Of a DNA stretch of 50,446 nucleotides, positions 6,996 to 16,033 are shown one piece after another. The DNA lies in the NCBI GenBank assembly GCA_034408745.1, contig JAWXCM010000108.1, positions 1-50,446 of the forward strand, given 5' to 3'. The position numbers were made by a program, and so were the translations under genes. Under the pieces are notes generated by a model. The model did not search any database. It was given only the letters and a program-made list of their open reading frames with translations, and was not told where the DNA came from. The DNA is from JAWXCM01 sp034408745 (GTDB lineage: Bacteria; Acidobacteriota; Terriglobia; Bryobacterales; Bryobacteraceae). The first letter of the stretch is position 1. Every line of letters begins with the position of its first letter.

Positions 6996-9025
6996 GCGCG
7001 GCTTCTGCGCATCACGAGTGCGGCTTCCACCGGGTCGTCGTAATACTTCTCTCGCCGGCCCACCGTTTCGAATCCGAGCTTGCAATAAAGGCGCTGCGCG
7101 GGAGCATTCGATTCCCGAACTTCCAGGAACACGTCCGGGGCGTCGAGGCCTTCAATCAGCGCCGTAGCGATGCCCACCCGCCGGGCCTCGGGAGCAACGG
7201 CGATGTTGAGAATTTCCAGCTCGCCGGGGCCGACCATGCGGCTGACCAGGAAACCCGCCGCAACGCCGTTCTGCTCGGCGACACGCACGTCGAAGGTGAA
7301 GTAGGTCTCGGGCTCCCACTGGCTGGCACCGTGGCTGCCCAGCTGAATGCGTGCGATGGTTTGCGCATCGTTTGTGGTGCCGCGCCGGATGCGGATACCC
7401 GACCGCTCGATGAGAAGCTCTCGCCAGAGGCGCCGCTGCCCTGCCCCGATTCGCTCCCAGCCGAACCGCTCTTCGGCATAATGGCGTCCGCGTTCCGCGA
7501 GTGCGTGCCGGACGTCGTCGTCGCTCAGCAGCATCGTGACCGCGGATGCGAAGGCGGCAGGCGTGTCGGCGACGATCGCGTGGATTCCACTGATGACTCC
7601 CAGTCCGTTCACGCCGGACGTCGTAGAGACGATGGCCCGCTGCATGGCCATGCCCTCAATGACTTTGAGGTTGGTGCCGGCCGACACCTGCGTGGGCACA
7701 ACGACTATGGAAGCGGCCGCATAGAACGGGCGCACGTCTGAGATGAAGCCGTGCAGTTTGACGCGCGGGTCTGTGACGGGGTCCTGCCAGTAGAGTTCGG
7801 GATTGCGGCCCGAGATGACGCTGACCCGGACCTCTTGCGGAAGCAATGGCAGCACCTCTTCCAGCAGCCATCGAAACGCGACTACGTTCGGGAAGTGCGC
7901 GAACGAGCCGACAAAGAGCAGATGCGGATCGGACGTTGGTGGCGCGGGCTGGAAGCGTTCGAGATCGACGCCGTTGGGCAGAATGACAGTGCGAGCTTCC
8001 GGCAGGAGTTCCGCATCGCGATCCGACATTACGACGACGCGCGGAAAAGTGCCGACGGACTTGCGCTCAAAACGACGCCATCGCCAGAGGTTCCACCAGG
8101 TGCCGCGATTCGGGGTGCGGGCGTGAATCTGCGAGTAGAGGTCGAAGGTCACATCGTGTTCCACCAGGATGTCGCCACCGTAGCGCGCCATGTGCGTGTA
8201 TTCGGTCTGAAGGATCTCGATGTTGTGGCGACGCGCCTGACTGGCAATGACATCGCCGACGTACTGGCTCGTGAATTCCTCCACCTCAGGCGGATCAACG
8301 GATGACCAGCGAGGCTCACGATAGCGCGGATTGCGGAACAGCACGACCTGAGCGCAGTGGTCGAGGACGGGCGTGTTGTACGCGGCTGTCTGCGGGTCCT
8401 CGCAAAAGGCAAACAAATGAATGTCGAATTCTTTTGCGGCTTCTCGAAGCAGGTTGTAGATGCGGACCGCGCCTCCGTGACTGAGAGGCCACGGGAAGTA
8501 AGGCGACAGCACTCCGACTTTGCGTCGACCAGGAGACGGCTGGCGGCCATCAATGACGAGATGGCTGTCGGGCCATGTGGAGTGCTCGCGGCGAAGGGGA
8601 AACCACTTCGGACGCAGCCAGATCCGGTCCAGCGGGACGCCGCGAAGGAACAGCCAGGTCGCGATGGGAGTGGTGAGTTGCAGGTGGTGACGTTCGAGCG
8701 CTGCGTTATACGCGAGGATTTTCAGCGGCGCCATGCGCGAGGCAAGTTGACGAATCCGCTCATAATCGCGGCCCGGCGCCAGCAGTGTCGGCGCGAGTCC
8801 GATGCGCTTACTGCGGAGCGCGTCTGGTGCGTCTGCGGGCGCGATGGTGGTGACGCCGGCCATTGGATGAGAAGAGACGGCGTAGTGTCGGCGGTCGGGG
8901 ACCAGTGCGAGGACCTCGGCCACCATACGCGCCGCGAGTTCAGGCGGACCGGAGCAGAAGCTCACCACTACGGCCTCGGGTTCCTTTCCAAGGAAGCGGA
9001 ACAGCGCTGTCTTCAGTCGATTCAT
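6992..9025 (-). CDS. Glycosyltransferase (GT4-like) fused to RimI-type N-acetyltransferase
   Basis: This 677-residue protein has three parts. Residues about 1-175 are a poorly recognised N-terminal region. Residues about 180-540 form a GT-B glycosyltransferase: KVGVLSPYFPWPLSHGGAVRIYNLL, VILPNGVDLERF, LLFVGSFAHFPN, and the acidic TNLKVIEGMAMQRAIVS donor-site block. Residues about 542-677 are a GNAT domain of RimI type: LNIAVAPEARRVGIATALI for acetyl-CoA, then FLEVRESNAPAQRLYCKLGF and a VGRREKYY end. RimI acetylates ribosomal protein N-termini. The ATG at 9025 overlaps the carrier stop by ATGA; a longer upstream reading frame would lie wholly antisense-free but inside the carrier gene and is rejected. 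Fusion is seen directly; joint function is unknown. Confidence 0.85.
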   Translation of the reverse strand: MNRLKTALFRFLGKEPEAVVVSFCSGPPELAARMVAEVLALVPDRRHYAVSSHPMAGVTTIAPADAPDALRSKRIGLAPTLLAPGRDYERIRQLASRMAPLKILAYNAALERHHLQLTTPIATWLFLRGVPLDRIWLRPKWFPLRREHSTWPDSHLVIDGRQPSPGRRKVGVLSPYFPWPLSHGGAVRIYNLLREAAKEFDIHLFAFCEDPQTAAYNTPVLDHCAQVVLFRNPRYREPRWSSVDPPEVEEFTSQYVGDVIASQARRHNIEILQTEYTHMARYGGDILVEHDVTFDLYSQIHARTPNRGTWWNLWRWRRFERKSVGTFPRVVVMSDRDAELLPEARTVILPNGVDLERFQPAPPTSDPHLLFVGSFAHFPNVVAFRWLLEEVLPLLPQEVRVSVISGRNPELYWQDPVTDPRVKLHGFISDVRPFYAAASIVVVPTQVSAGTNLKVIEGMAMQRAIVSTTSGVNGLGVISGIHAIVADTPAAFASAVTMLLSDDDVRHALAERGRHYAEERFGWERIGAGQRRLWRELLIERSGIRIRRGTTNDAQTIARIQLGSHGASQWEPETYFTFDVRVAEQNGVAAGFLVSRMVGPGELEILNIAVAPEARRVGIATALIEGLDAPDVFLEVRESNAPAQRLYCKLGFETVGRREKYYDDPVEAALVMRRSRA

Positions 9026-10218
9026 GCAGGCCGGCGAAAGGCGCTTCGAAGCAGCAGCGCGGAGGTCAGGGGCAGGACGGAGACAAACAGACAAATGGGC
9101 TGCCATCCCGCCGCATCGGACCAGCGGCCGATAAGCGGGGCGAGAAACACCTGCATGAACCCATAGATGGAAACCAGAAACGATGTGGCAAACGCAGCTC
9201 GGCCAACTCCGAATAAATCGAGTGGAATTGAGTAGTAATTCACGCTCATAATCAGCAGGGCGAAATAGCTGAGGCAGATACAGGCGGTTGCGAGGGCAGG
9301 TGACCCGGCCAGCGGCGCGACACCGGTGGCGAGCACGAACACCGAAGCAATCACCGAAATGCGGATCCGCGCGGCCGCGGGGTCGATTCCCTCTTTGATA
9401 ACGCGTTGCGCCAGCAGCCCGCCTGACAGACCGCCGAGCGTTGCGAATATCGGCGGAATCCAGACAAACCCGGTGTTGGCGTGCTCCTGCGTAATGCCGA
9501 AAGTGTTTACCAGGAACAGTGTGGGCCATGTGGTCCAGAGGCTGTAGACCGTCATGGAGAGGCCATTTGCCGCAATGAGTGTCAGGAATCGCCGGTCGCG
9601 AAACATATCGCCGTAGGGCACCTTCGGCGGATCGCCCGGGATCTGGCCGGGAGGGATTCGCGTCGACGTCCAAAGCCAGATGGGAAGCCAGACGAAGCCA
9701 AGAAGTCCTGCGACCACAAATGTCGACCGCCAGCCGAACCGGGCGGTGACCACCTCAGTCAGAATCGGCGCGGCGGATAATCCGAGTGAGATTCCGATTT
9801 GGCTGATGGCGCTTCCGAGGGCGCGGTCGCGGGGCTCGAGATACGCCGCGCTTCCCTTCCCGGTGCATGGAATTCCGCCCGATTCGGCCAGTCCGAGCAT
9901 GGCCCGGAACGCCATCAGGCTCCCGAAGCCGCCCGCGAAGCCGGTGCCAATGCTGACCATCGACCAGAAGCCAACAACGAAGGATGCGCCGTAGCGCAGG
10001 CCGAACCGGTCAATCAGGAGCCCCATGAGCGGAGCAGAGACGGCATACGTGATGGAAAAGGCCGCGATTAAAGTGCCTAATTCCGCTCCACCGATCCCGA
10101 ATTCTTTCCTTAATGTCGGCATTAACGCCGACAGGACAGACCGGTCCAGATAATTCAGCGCCGAGGACAGGAAAAGAACACTGACGGCGATCCAGCGCAG
10201 GCGGCGCGTTTCGGGCAT
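9022..10218 (-). CDS. MFS transporter, anion:cation symporter (ACS) family
   Basis: This 398-residue protein has about twelve hydrophobic segments and the ACS-type start (SALNYLDRSVLSALMPTLRKEFGI, about residues 19-42), the GLLIDRFGLRYG loop-2 motif (about 66-77) and RAMLGLAESGGIPCTGKGSAAYLEPRDRALG in the next loop. Family members import organic anions such as hexuronates, galactonate or aromatic acids with protons. Substrate cannot be read here. A cellulase-like hydrolase three genes upstream suggests sugar acids. Its ATG overlaps the upstream stop (TGATG), and its own stop overlaps the glycosyltransferase start. Confidence 0.85.
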   Translation of the reverse strand: MPETRRLRWIAVSVLFLSSALNYLDRSVLSALMPTLRKEFGIGGAELGTLIAAFSITYAVSAPLMGLLIDRFGLRYGASFVVGFWSMVSIGTGFAGGFGSLMAFRAMLGLAESGGIPCTGKGSAAYLEPRDRALGSAISQIGISLGLSAAPILTEVVTARFGWRSTFVVAGLLGFVWLPIWLWTSTRIPPGQIPGDPPKVPYGDMFRDRRFLTLIAANGLSMTVYSLWTTWPTLFLVNTFGITQEHANTGFVWIPPIFATLGGLSGGLLAQRVIKEGIDPAAARIRISVIASVFVLATGVAPLAGSPALATACICLSYFALLIMSVNYYSIPLDLFGVGRAAFATSFLVSIYGFMQVFLAPLIGRWSDAAGWQPICLFVSVLPLTSALLLRSAFRRPA

Positions 10219-11852
10219 CAGTGGAACTCGAGCCTGACGGCTTCGCCGGCGATGGACTTGCCCAGATCGGTGCGAGGCGTGTACTCCACCGTAACGCTGC
10301 GAACCGGTTTCAGAGGGCCACAGGAGAGCGTGCGTTCCCCGCCCCCGGCAATCGCGATCTTACTCGGATCGGGTACCAGAATCGTGGTGACCTGCCTGCC
10401 ATTCGTAACTACGAGTTCAGCCTTCTGGCCGAGGCAGTTCACGCGCGTCAGGGTCCCTTTTACCTTCTTCGTGTCGGACTCGTCCTTGTAACGGTCGAGC
10501 TTGCTGGGATCGAGTTGCTGACGTCCCGCATTGGCGCGTGCCTCGGCCTCGCGGATCTTCAAAAGCGCGGAGTTGCGGAATGCTTCGGCCTCGGCCCGCT
10601 CCTTGCGGCGAAGTTCTTCTTTGGCTGCGCGATCGGCTTCCATGCGAGCCTGCTCGCCCTGAAGGCGACGGGCTCGAACGCGCTCGCGGGCTTCCGGATC
10701 GCCGGTGGCGCGCTCAGCCGCAGCCCATGATTTCGCGGCATCGGCGAGTTGCTTATTCTGCTCCTGCAGCTCGGCGAGCTCGGTCCAGATCTCTGGGCGC
10801 CCTGACTGAATCGTAGTTGCTTTTCGGAGCGCGGCCAGCTTTTGTGCGGGGTGCGTTTCCAGTGCCGCCAGCATCACAAACGGCTCAGCCCAGCGATCGT
10901 TTGCCGCCGCGGCTTTTATCAGCGCCGCACGCTTCTGTTCGCCATCTGTAACCAGCCGGGCGTATTCGAGCAGCGCTCGAGCCGATGTTGCCTGGGCCAG
11001 TTCGCGGGCCGCTTCGTCCTTGCTCCCCGCCTTCAGAGCCACCAGCCCGAGGCCCTCATGACCAGCAGGCGTGCCGATCCCCGCGTAAGCCTTGCGAGCC
11101 GCATCGGACTGTCCCGCGGCCAGCAGCAGATCTGCCTGCAGCGTCCGCAGGTCCACCGGATCGGCATCTTTTGCGATGAGCTGGCGCTGGGCGTTTAACG
11201 GCCGGCTCGGTGCGGTGATCGTACCGTACTTACCAGCGGAAAGGTAGCGGTCGAGCGACGCCTCGAGGCCTTCTGGTCCTTCACTGAACGCATTGCGATA
11301 CGCGACCTCGGCCTCGACACCACGGCTAAGATTGCCGAGCAGCACACGCAGCTTGCCGCTGTAATTCGGGTCGACCGAAAGCATGTGCGCGCGGGCCCAG
11401 TCGCGGTCCTTCTGAGCAGGGACAGCACCGAGCGTAATACGCGGCCCGTCGATCTGAATGGTGGCGTAGAGCTGCAACATGCCGCGGTAGAACGGTGGTG
11501 GCAGGTAGCCGCTCCAGGAGTCGAGCACGATGCGCGTCAGACTGGACGCAAACTCGGGCGTGGGCTCAGAGACCGAACAGACGAACGCGTCGCGCGCCAG
11601 CCTGCACTCCGGAGCCACCGGCTGCTTCTTCTTCACCAGCAGGATCCGCACGGGCCAGGTGGTCCTGATGTCCTGATTGCCGAGCTGCCATCCGAGGGTG
11701 TACCGGATCTGCTCGGCGAAGTTCATGATGTCCCTGGCCTCGCGATCTCCTGCAAGGGAGTACACCTCGAAGGAACCGGATCGTACGACGGTGTCGGCGG
11801 CCTGAAGGGCCGTTGCGCCGAGGACAAGTAAGAGGGCGAGGTATCGCGTCAC
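10218..11852 (-). CDS. Secreted TPR-like protein of unknown function
   Basis: This 544-residue protein begins at a GTG and has a signal peptide (about residues 1-18). An N-terminal domain (about 20-190) resembles the DUF1570/peptidase-like domains of secreted acidobacterial proteins but shows no HExxH motif. Alanine-rich helical repeats of TPR type follow (about 215-390), then a charged coiled coil (about 390-445, ERVRARRLQGEQARMEADRAAKEELRRKERAEAEA) and a small beta-rich C-terminal domain. It lies 4 bp after the hydrolase and overlaps the carrier by 1 nt. The function is unknown; a cell-envelope scaffold is a guess. Confidence 0.75.
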   Translation of the reverse strand: MTRYLALLLVLGATALQAADTVVRSGSFEVYSLAGDREARDIMNFAEQIRYTLGWQLGNQDIRTTWPVRILLVKKKQPVAPECRLARDAFVCSVSEPTPEFASSLTRIVLDSWSGYLPPPFYRGMLQLYATIQIDGPRITLGAVPAQKDRDWARAHMLSVDPNYSGKLRVLLGNLSRGVEAEVAYRNAFSEGPEGLEASLDRYLSAGKYGTITAPSRPLNAQRQLIAKDADPVDLRTLQADLLLAAGQSDAARKAYAGIGTPAGHEGLGLVALKAGSKDEAARELAQATSARALLEYARLVTDGEQKRAALIKAAAANDRWAEPFVMLAALETHPAQKLAALRKATTIQSGRPEIWTELAELQEQNKQLADAAKSWAAAERATGDPEARERVRARRLQGEQARMEADRAAKEELRRKERAEAEAFRNSALLKIREAEARANAGRQQLDPSKLDRYKDESDTKKVKGTLTRVNCLGQKAELVVTNGRQVTTILVPDPSKIAIAGGGERTLSCGPLKPVRSVTVEYTPRTDLGKSIAGEAVRLEFH

Positions 11853-11856
11853 GCTG

Positions 11857-13023
11857 CTACCAGTTTACGGGTAGCTTCGCCTCATGGATTACGCGGGTGA
11901 GCCTGCGGTGCCATTCCACGTCGCGCCACATGCCTTGAAACTGTGGTCCACAGAAGTTCGATGTCGCGATCGCGATCCAGCGCTGCTTCGCCGCCGCATG
12001 GCGTACACCGAGATCACACAGCTCTTTCAGGTAGTCCCACGGCAGCATCGGACCGTCCTTGTAGTCGACAAGCGACCAGCATTCGGTGGTCATGAGCGGC
12101 TTGTTTGAGGCGGCGGACCATTCGGCCAGCGTGTCGATACCGAACTTAAGGCGGTCCTGCCAGTGCTTTGGGTTTTCACGGTAGATGCGCTCGGCGTTGA
12201 GGGCCACATTGTCATAACCTTTCTGGTCAAAGCGCTCCCACGCATAACCGACTTTCTTATAGAAATCAGAGAACGTTGTCATCCAGAGATGCAGTTCCAG
12301 AAAATCGAGCATGCTAAAGTCCTGCTGCTTCCACGTGTTGTACTCACTGCTGAAGGAGAACGTGTAGTCGAGTGACGGGTATGCAGCGCGAATCTGGTCG
12401 ATGCTCTCTCGCATCCACCGAACCCCTTCGGGGCTGGTGCGTGGTGTCTTCTTCGGATAGAACGGCGCCCATGGTTCGATGGGCCATTCGTTGCAAAGGT
12501 CGACATACAACAGATGTTTGCGGAGCCCTGGCTCGATGGAATCAAGGGTCGTCTTCCACATGGCGGCGAGGTCGGCCGGACCCTGGATCTTTAGCCGCGT
12601 ATCGTCGACATCTTGTCGGAACCAGGTGCTGAGCCCGACGCAGATGTTGTGGCGGCCGCAGGCGGCGATAAATTTGTTGAGTTCCGGCTGAATGCGGACG
12701 CGGCAACGCGACGGAGCGCCCCAGTCCTGAAACCACCAGTGCGGCAGAAGTTCCCACGTTCGGTCGGCGCCTGCGTGGATCAGATGCGGATAAGCGTCGA
12801 TACGGACAGCATCGTAGCCGCGTGTTTTCAGCGCGCCAAGTGCTTCGTCCCAGTCTTCATAGCCGGCTCCGGGCCAGCGTCGTTCCAGCCAGGAAAAGTC
12901 CCACATTGTTATGGCCAGAGGGTGTTTTGCGATGTGTCGATGGAGGCTGCCACCAGGAGACGCGGCGAGCAGCGGCGCGGCCGATGAGACCAAAAGCGCG
13001 CGCCGGGAAATCGGGCGAGACAT
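11857..13023 (-). CDS. Tat-exported cellulase-like glycoside hydrolase
   Basis: This 388-residue protein carries a Tat-type signal (SRRALLVSSAAPLLAAS). The mature part looks like a (beta/alpha)8 hydrolase of the cellulase-like family. YVDLCNEWPIEPW (about residues 173-185) supplies a candidate acid/base Glu after strand 4, and LMTTECWSLVDYKDG (about 315-329) a candidate nucleophile Glu after strand 7. FSFSSEYNTW lies between them. Such enzymes cleave beta-linked glycans, but the specificity is unknown. It is the first gene of a minus-strand run and diverges from the DinB gene 86 bp away. Confidence 0.8.
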   Translation of the reverse strand: MSRPISRRALLVSSAAPLLAASPGGSLHRHIAKHPLAITMWDFSWLERRWPGAGYEDWDEALGALKTRGYDAVRIDAYPHLIHAGADRTWELLPHWWFQDWGAPSRCRVRIQPELNKFIAACGRHNICVGLSTWFRQDVDDTRLKIQGPADLAAMWKTTLDSIEPGLRKHLLYVDLCNEWPIEPWAPFYPKKTPRTSPEGVRWMRESIDQIRAAYPSLDYTFSFSSEYNTWKQQDFSMLDFLELHLWMTTFSDFYKKVGYAWERFDQKGYDNVALNAERIYRENPKHWQDRLKFGIDTLAEWSAASNKPLMTTECWSLVDYKDGPMLPWDYLKELCDLGVRHAAAKQRWIAIATSNFCGPQFQGMWRDVEWHRRLTRVIHEAKLPVNW

Positions 13024-13055
13024 GTTTCAGAAGGCTCACGGTCAGTATGACACCC

Positions 13056-13095
13056 GAGTTGCGCCCGCGCTCGTGGAGTTGCGCCCGCGCTCGTG
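13056..13095. repeat. Perfect 20-bp tandem duplication between divergent genes
   Basis: The unit GAGTTGCGCCCGCGCTCGTG occurs twice, head to tail with no gap (13056-13075 and 13076-13095). It fills almost half of the 86-bp space between the cellulase-like gene and the DinB gene. It could be a polymerase-slippage product or a doubled regulatory site. Confidence 0.85.
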
Positions 13096-13109
13096 GCATC
13101 CTGTTCTGT

Positions 13110-13601
13110 ATGAGTGAACTGGAGGAAATGCTGGAAAGATTCCGGCGCGGTCCTGAAGTGGTGGCAGCCGCGCTGACCGGGGCCGCAGGTGCCGAGGTGG
13201 ATTTTCGTCCCTCACCCGAACAGTGGTCCGTGCGTCAGATTGTGGCGCACCTGTCCGATTCGGAAATGGGTGCAGCTCTGCGCTTCCGAAGCATCATCGC
13301 CGAGAATGAGCCCACAATTCAGCAGACCGACCAGAATGCATGGGCGGAGAAGCTCGACTACAGCAAGCGTAAATATTCGAATTCGCTGGAGACGTTTCGC
13401 CGCATTCGAGCCGAAAACTATGAGCTGTTGAAGGACACGCCCGAGGAGTCTTACTCACGCGCAGGCATTCACAGTGTGCGCGGCCGCATGACGCTGCTCG
13501 ACTGGCTGCGTATTTACGCCGGCCACGCGGAAAAACACGCCCTGCAGATTCGGCGCGTTCGGGATGCATTCAAGGCCGCAAAAGCGGGAGCAAGTGCGTG
13601 A
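13110..13601 (+). CDS. DinB family protein
   Basis: This 163-residue protein has the four-helix DinB/YfiT fold. Three candidate metal ligands are visible: His in VRQIVAHLSDSE (about residue 48) and two His in YAGHAEKHALQIRRVR (about 140 and 144). Members include thiol-dependent transferases of the bacillithiol/mycothiol type and damage-induced proteins. No substrate can be read. The ATG at 13110 precedes SELEEMLERF; longer in-frame starts fall within the divergent hydrolase gene. It is followed by the M28 peptidase with a GTGA overlap. Confidence 0.88.
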   Translation: MSELEEMLERFRRGPEVVAAALTGAAGAEVDFRPSPEQWSVRQIVAHLSDSEMGAALRFRSIIAENEPTIQQTDQNAWAEKLDYSKRKYSNSLETFRRIRAENYELLKDTPEESYSRAGIHSVRGRMTLLDWLRIYAGHAEKHALQIRRVRDAFKAAKAGASA

Positions 13602-15202
13602 AACGGGTACTCCCTGCCGTTCTGACTCTGGTGTGCGCGGCGTGGTCGATCTTCGGGGCACCTCCGGTTGAGGTGTCTGAAGCGGGCCGAGCCTGGTGGG
13701 CACACGTTGCGTATCTGGCGGACGATGCGCTGGAGGGCCGCAAGGCGGGATCGGAAGGACATCGTAAAGCCGCGCAGTATGTGGCGTCGGAATTTGAAAA
13801 GGCAGGACTGAAGCCCGCGGGAACTCGAGGGTACCTTCAGCCTGTTGCGTTTCGTTTGCGCCAAATCGTGGAAAAGGAAAGCAGTCTCGAGTTCATTGGG
13901 CCGAACGGCAAAGTCGAGTCGGTAACACAGGGCAAGGACGCGCTGCTGGCTTCGCGCGGAATTTCCGGACGCGTGGTCGACGCCGGAATTGTGTTTGTCG
14001 GGCAAGGCCTTGTGATACCTGAAGCGGGAGTCGACGACCTGAAGGGCCTGGATTTAAAGGGAAAGATCGCGCTGGTGCTCAAAGGACTGCCGAAGGGTGT
14101 ATCGCCGGCGCTGGGCTCGCACGCGGGCTCGGCAGCCGAGCAGTGGAAGGTGCTGAGCGCAGCGGGAGCGGTTGGAATGGCGAGTTTGTTCAACCCAGGC
14201 CGCGCCGATATTCCGTGGGAGAGAACTGCGTTGTCGAGGCTTACACCCACCATCGGACTTGCCGACCCGAGCCTGAATGAGACAGCGTCGCAGCAGGTGG
14301 GCCTAACACTGCATCCGAGCGCAGCGAACAGGCTGTTGGCAGGTACAGGGCACACCGCCGAGGAGCTCCTGGCCATCGACAAAGCGGGCCAGCCACTGCC
14401 TAAATTTCCACTCCTGTACCGGGTCCGCGCGAAGGCGACGTTCACCGAAAAGACTGCGGAATCGGAGAATGTGCTTGGCATGATTCCCGGTTCTGACCCG
14501 ATTTTGAAAAACGAGTATGTGGTGTATTCGGCGCACCTCGATCATCTCGGGATCGGTCCCGCGGTTCCCTCCGATCCTGCCGACACGATCTACAACGGAG
14601 CGATGGACAATGCGTCCGGTATTGCGTCGATGATTGAGATTGCGAAGGGTCTGCGAGGCAGGCAGTTGAAGCGGTCGATAATCTTCGCGGCGGTCACCGG
14701 AGAAGAAGGGGGACTGCTGGGCTCGAAATATTTCGCAAATCGCCCGACTGTGCCTCGCGGTCAACTGGTGGCGGATTTAAATACGGATATGTTTCTGCCG
14801 ATTATTCCGCTGAGGGCGATCACGGTTCTCGGGCTTGATGAATCGGATCTTGGGCCGGAGTTTGCGGCGGTCGCCAAACGTTTCGGGTTGCCTGCTGAGC
14901 GCGATCCGGAACCGGCTCGGGGCCGCTTCACCCGCAGTGACCAGTACAGCTTCATCCGCAATGGAGTCCCGTCTCTGGCATTCAAGTTTCACGCCGAGCC
15001 GAACACGCCCGAGGGCCAGATTCTGGCGAAGTGGACGAAGGAGCGGTATCACGCGCCGTCGGACGATTTGAAGCAGCCCGTCAGCATCGACGGTGCGGTT
15101 CGATTTAACGAAGTAATGGCGGCATTTCTGGATGATTTGGCGGAACGCCCGAGCCGGCCGAAGTGGAACGACTCGAGTTTCTTCAAACGGTTCGCGCAGT
15201 GA
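13598..15202 (+). CDS. Secreted M28 family zinc aminopeptidase with PA domain
   Basis: This 534-residue protein starts with GTG (GTGA overlap with dinB) and a signal peptide (about residues 1-21). A protease-associated (PA) domain lies at about 120-270. The M28 catalytic core follows, with ligands in YSAHLDHLG (His/Asp), NGAMDNASG (bridging Asp), TGEEGGLLGS (catalytic Glu and Glu ligand) and DLNTDM (Asp). The last His ligand is probably in AKWTKERYHAPSDD. Such exopeptidases release N-terminal amino acids outside the cytoplasm. The zinc assignment follows family knowledge. Confidence 0.92.
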   Translation: MKRVLPAVLTLVCAAWSIFGAPPVEVSEAGRAWWAHVAYLADDALEGRKAGSEGHRKAAQYVASEFEKAGLKPAGTRGYLQPVAFRLRQIVEKESSLEFIGPNGKVESVTQGKDALLASRGISGRVVDAGIVFVGQGLVIPEAGVDDLKGLDLKGKIALVLKGLPKGVSPALGSHAGSAAEQWKVLSAAGAVGMASLFNPGRADIPWERTALSRLTPTIGLADPSLNETASQQVGLTLHPSAANRLLAGTGHTAEELLAIDKAGQPLPKFPLLYRVRAKATFTEKTAESENVLGMIPGSDPILKNEYVVYSAHLDHLGIGPAVPSDPADTIYNGAMDNASGIASMIEIAKGLRGRQLKRSIIFAAVTGEEGGLLGSKYFANRPTVPRGQLVADLNTDMFLPIIPLRAITVLGLDESDLGPEFAAVAKRFGLPAERDPEPARGRFTRSDQYSFIRNGVPSLAFKFHAEPNTPEGQILAKWTKERYHAPSDDLKQPVSIDGAVRFNEVMAAFLDDLAERPSRPKWNDSSFFKRFAQ

Positions 15203-16032
15203 ATCGACGGGCTTTTCTGCTGAGCAGTCTGGCGGCAGCGGCCTCTGGCCAGGAAATTCCATTCATTTGCCCGATGGATCCGGAGGTGCGGTCGCCGGTC
15301 CCCGCCAAGTGCCCGCGATGCGGAATGAAGCTGGTGGCCGGGATTCCCGATCCGCGGGAGTTTGCCGTCGATCTGACGGTCAGCCCGAAGCCGCTTCGGG
15401 CCGGCGCACCGCTGCGAATGCGGCTGGTGCCAAAGGATCCCAAAACCGGAAAGCCCGCGAAACTCCAGCTTATTCACGAAAAACTCCTTCATTTATTCAT
15501 CGTCAGTTCGGACTTGCAGTATTTCGCGCATGAACATCCTGTGCGGCAGGCCGACGGGTCCTTCCTGTTTCAGACCGCCCTGCCGCATGGTGGGGAATAC
15601 CGGCTACTGTGCGATTTCTATCCGGAAAACGCGATGCCGCAGATGATCGGCAAGACATTGTATGCCGTGGGCTCGCAGCCGGAAGTTGCCGCGCTGTCGA
15701 CGGACACCGGAACCCAGCGCGGGTCGAATCTTACAGTGAGCATTCGCATGGACCCGCCCCAGCCGCTGGCAGGAACGAAGACCATGCTGTTCTTTCGACT
15801 CCAGCCGGGTGACGGCCTCGAGCCTTATCTGGGTGCGTGGGGGCACATGCTGCTGGCGAGTTCCGATCTGGCGGATATGATTCACACGCATCCGGCGTGG
15901 GAAGACAAGAGCGACACCATTCAGTTCAACGTCATCTTTCCGCGCGCCGGACTGCATCGTGTCTGGGTGCAGTTCCAGCGCCTGGGTGTATTGAACACGG
16001 TGGCATTTACCGTACCCATCGCCGCGGTCTGA
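15199..16032 (+). CDS. Secreted heavy-metal-binding-domain protein
   Basis: This 277-residue protein begins at a GTG overlapping the M28 stop (GTGA). It has a short Tat-like signal (NRRAFLLSSLAAAASG). Residues about 20-43 match the heavy-metal-binding domain found in CusB/CopA-type proteins: CPMDPEVRSPVPAKCPRCGMKL with three Cys and two Met. The rest looks like two beta-sandwich domains with HEHP and HTHP His-containing turns (about residues 110 and 230). A role in copper or other metal handling in the periplasm is inferred. It converges on the DUF421 gene with one base between the stops. Confidence 0.78.
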   Translation: MNRRAFLLSSLAAAASGQEIPFICPMDPEVRSPVPAKCPRCGMKLVAGIPDPREFAVDLTVSPKPLRAGAPLRMRLVPKDPKTGKPAKLQLIHEKLLHLFIVSSDLQYFAHEHPVRQADGSFLFQTALPHGGEYRLLCDFYPENAMPQMIGKTLYAVGSQPEVAALSTDTGTQRGSNLTVSIRMDPPQPLAGTKTMLFFRLQPGDGLEPYLGAWGHMLLASSDLADMIHTHPAWEDKSDTIQFNVIFPRAGLHRVWVQFQRLGVLNTVAFTVPIAAV

Positions 16033-16033
16033 A

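Noticed and set aside
9026..9673. N-terminal extension of the GT4-RimI frame to 893 codons
   Set aside because: The extra 216 codons lie entirely inside the MFS gene in another frame; the ATGA overlap at 9022-9025 gives a natural start.
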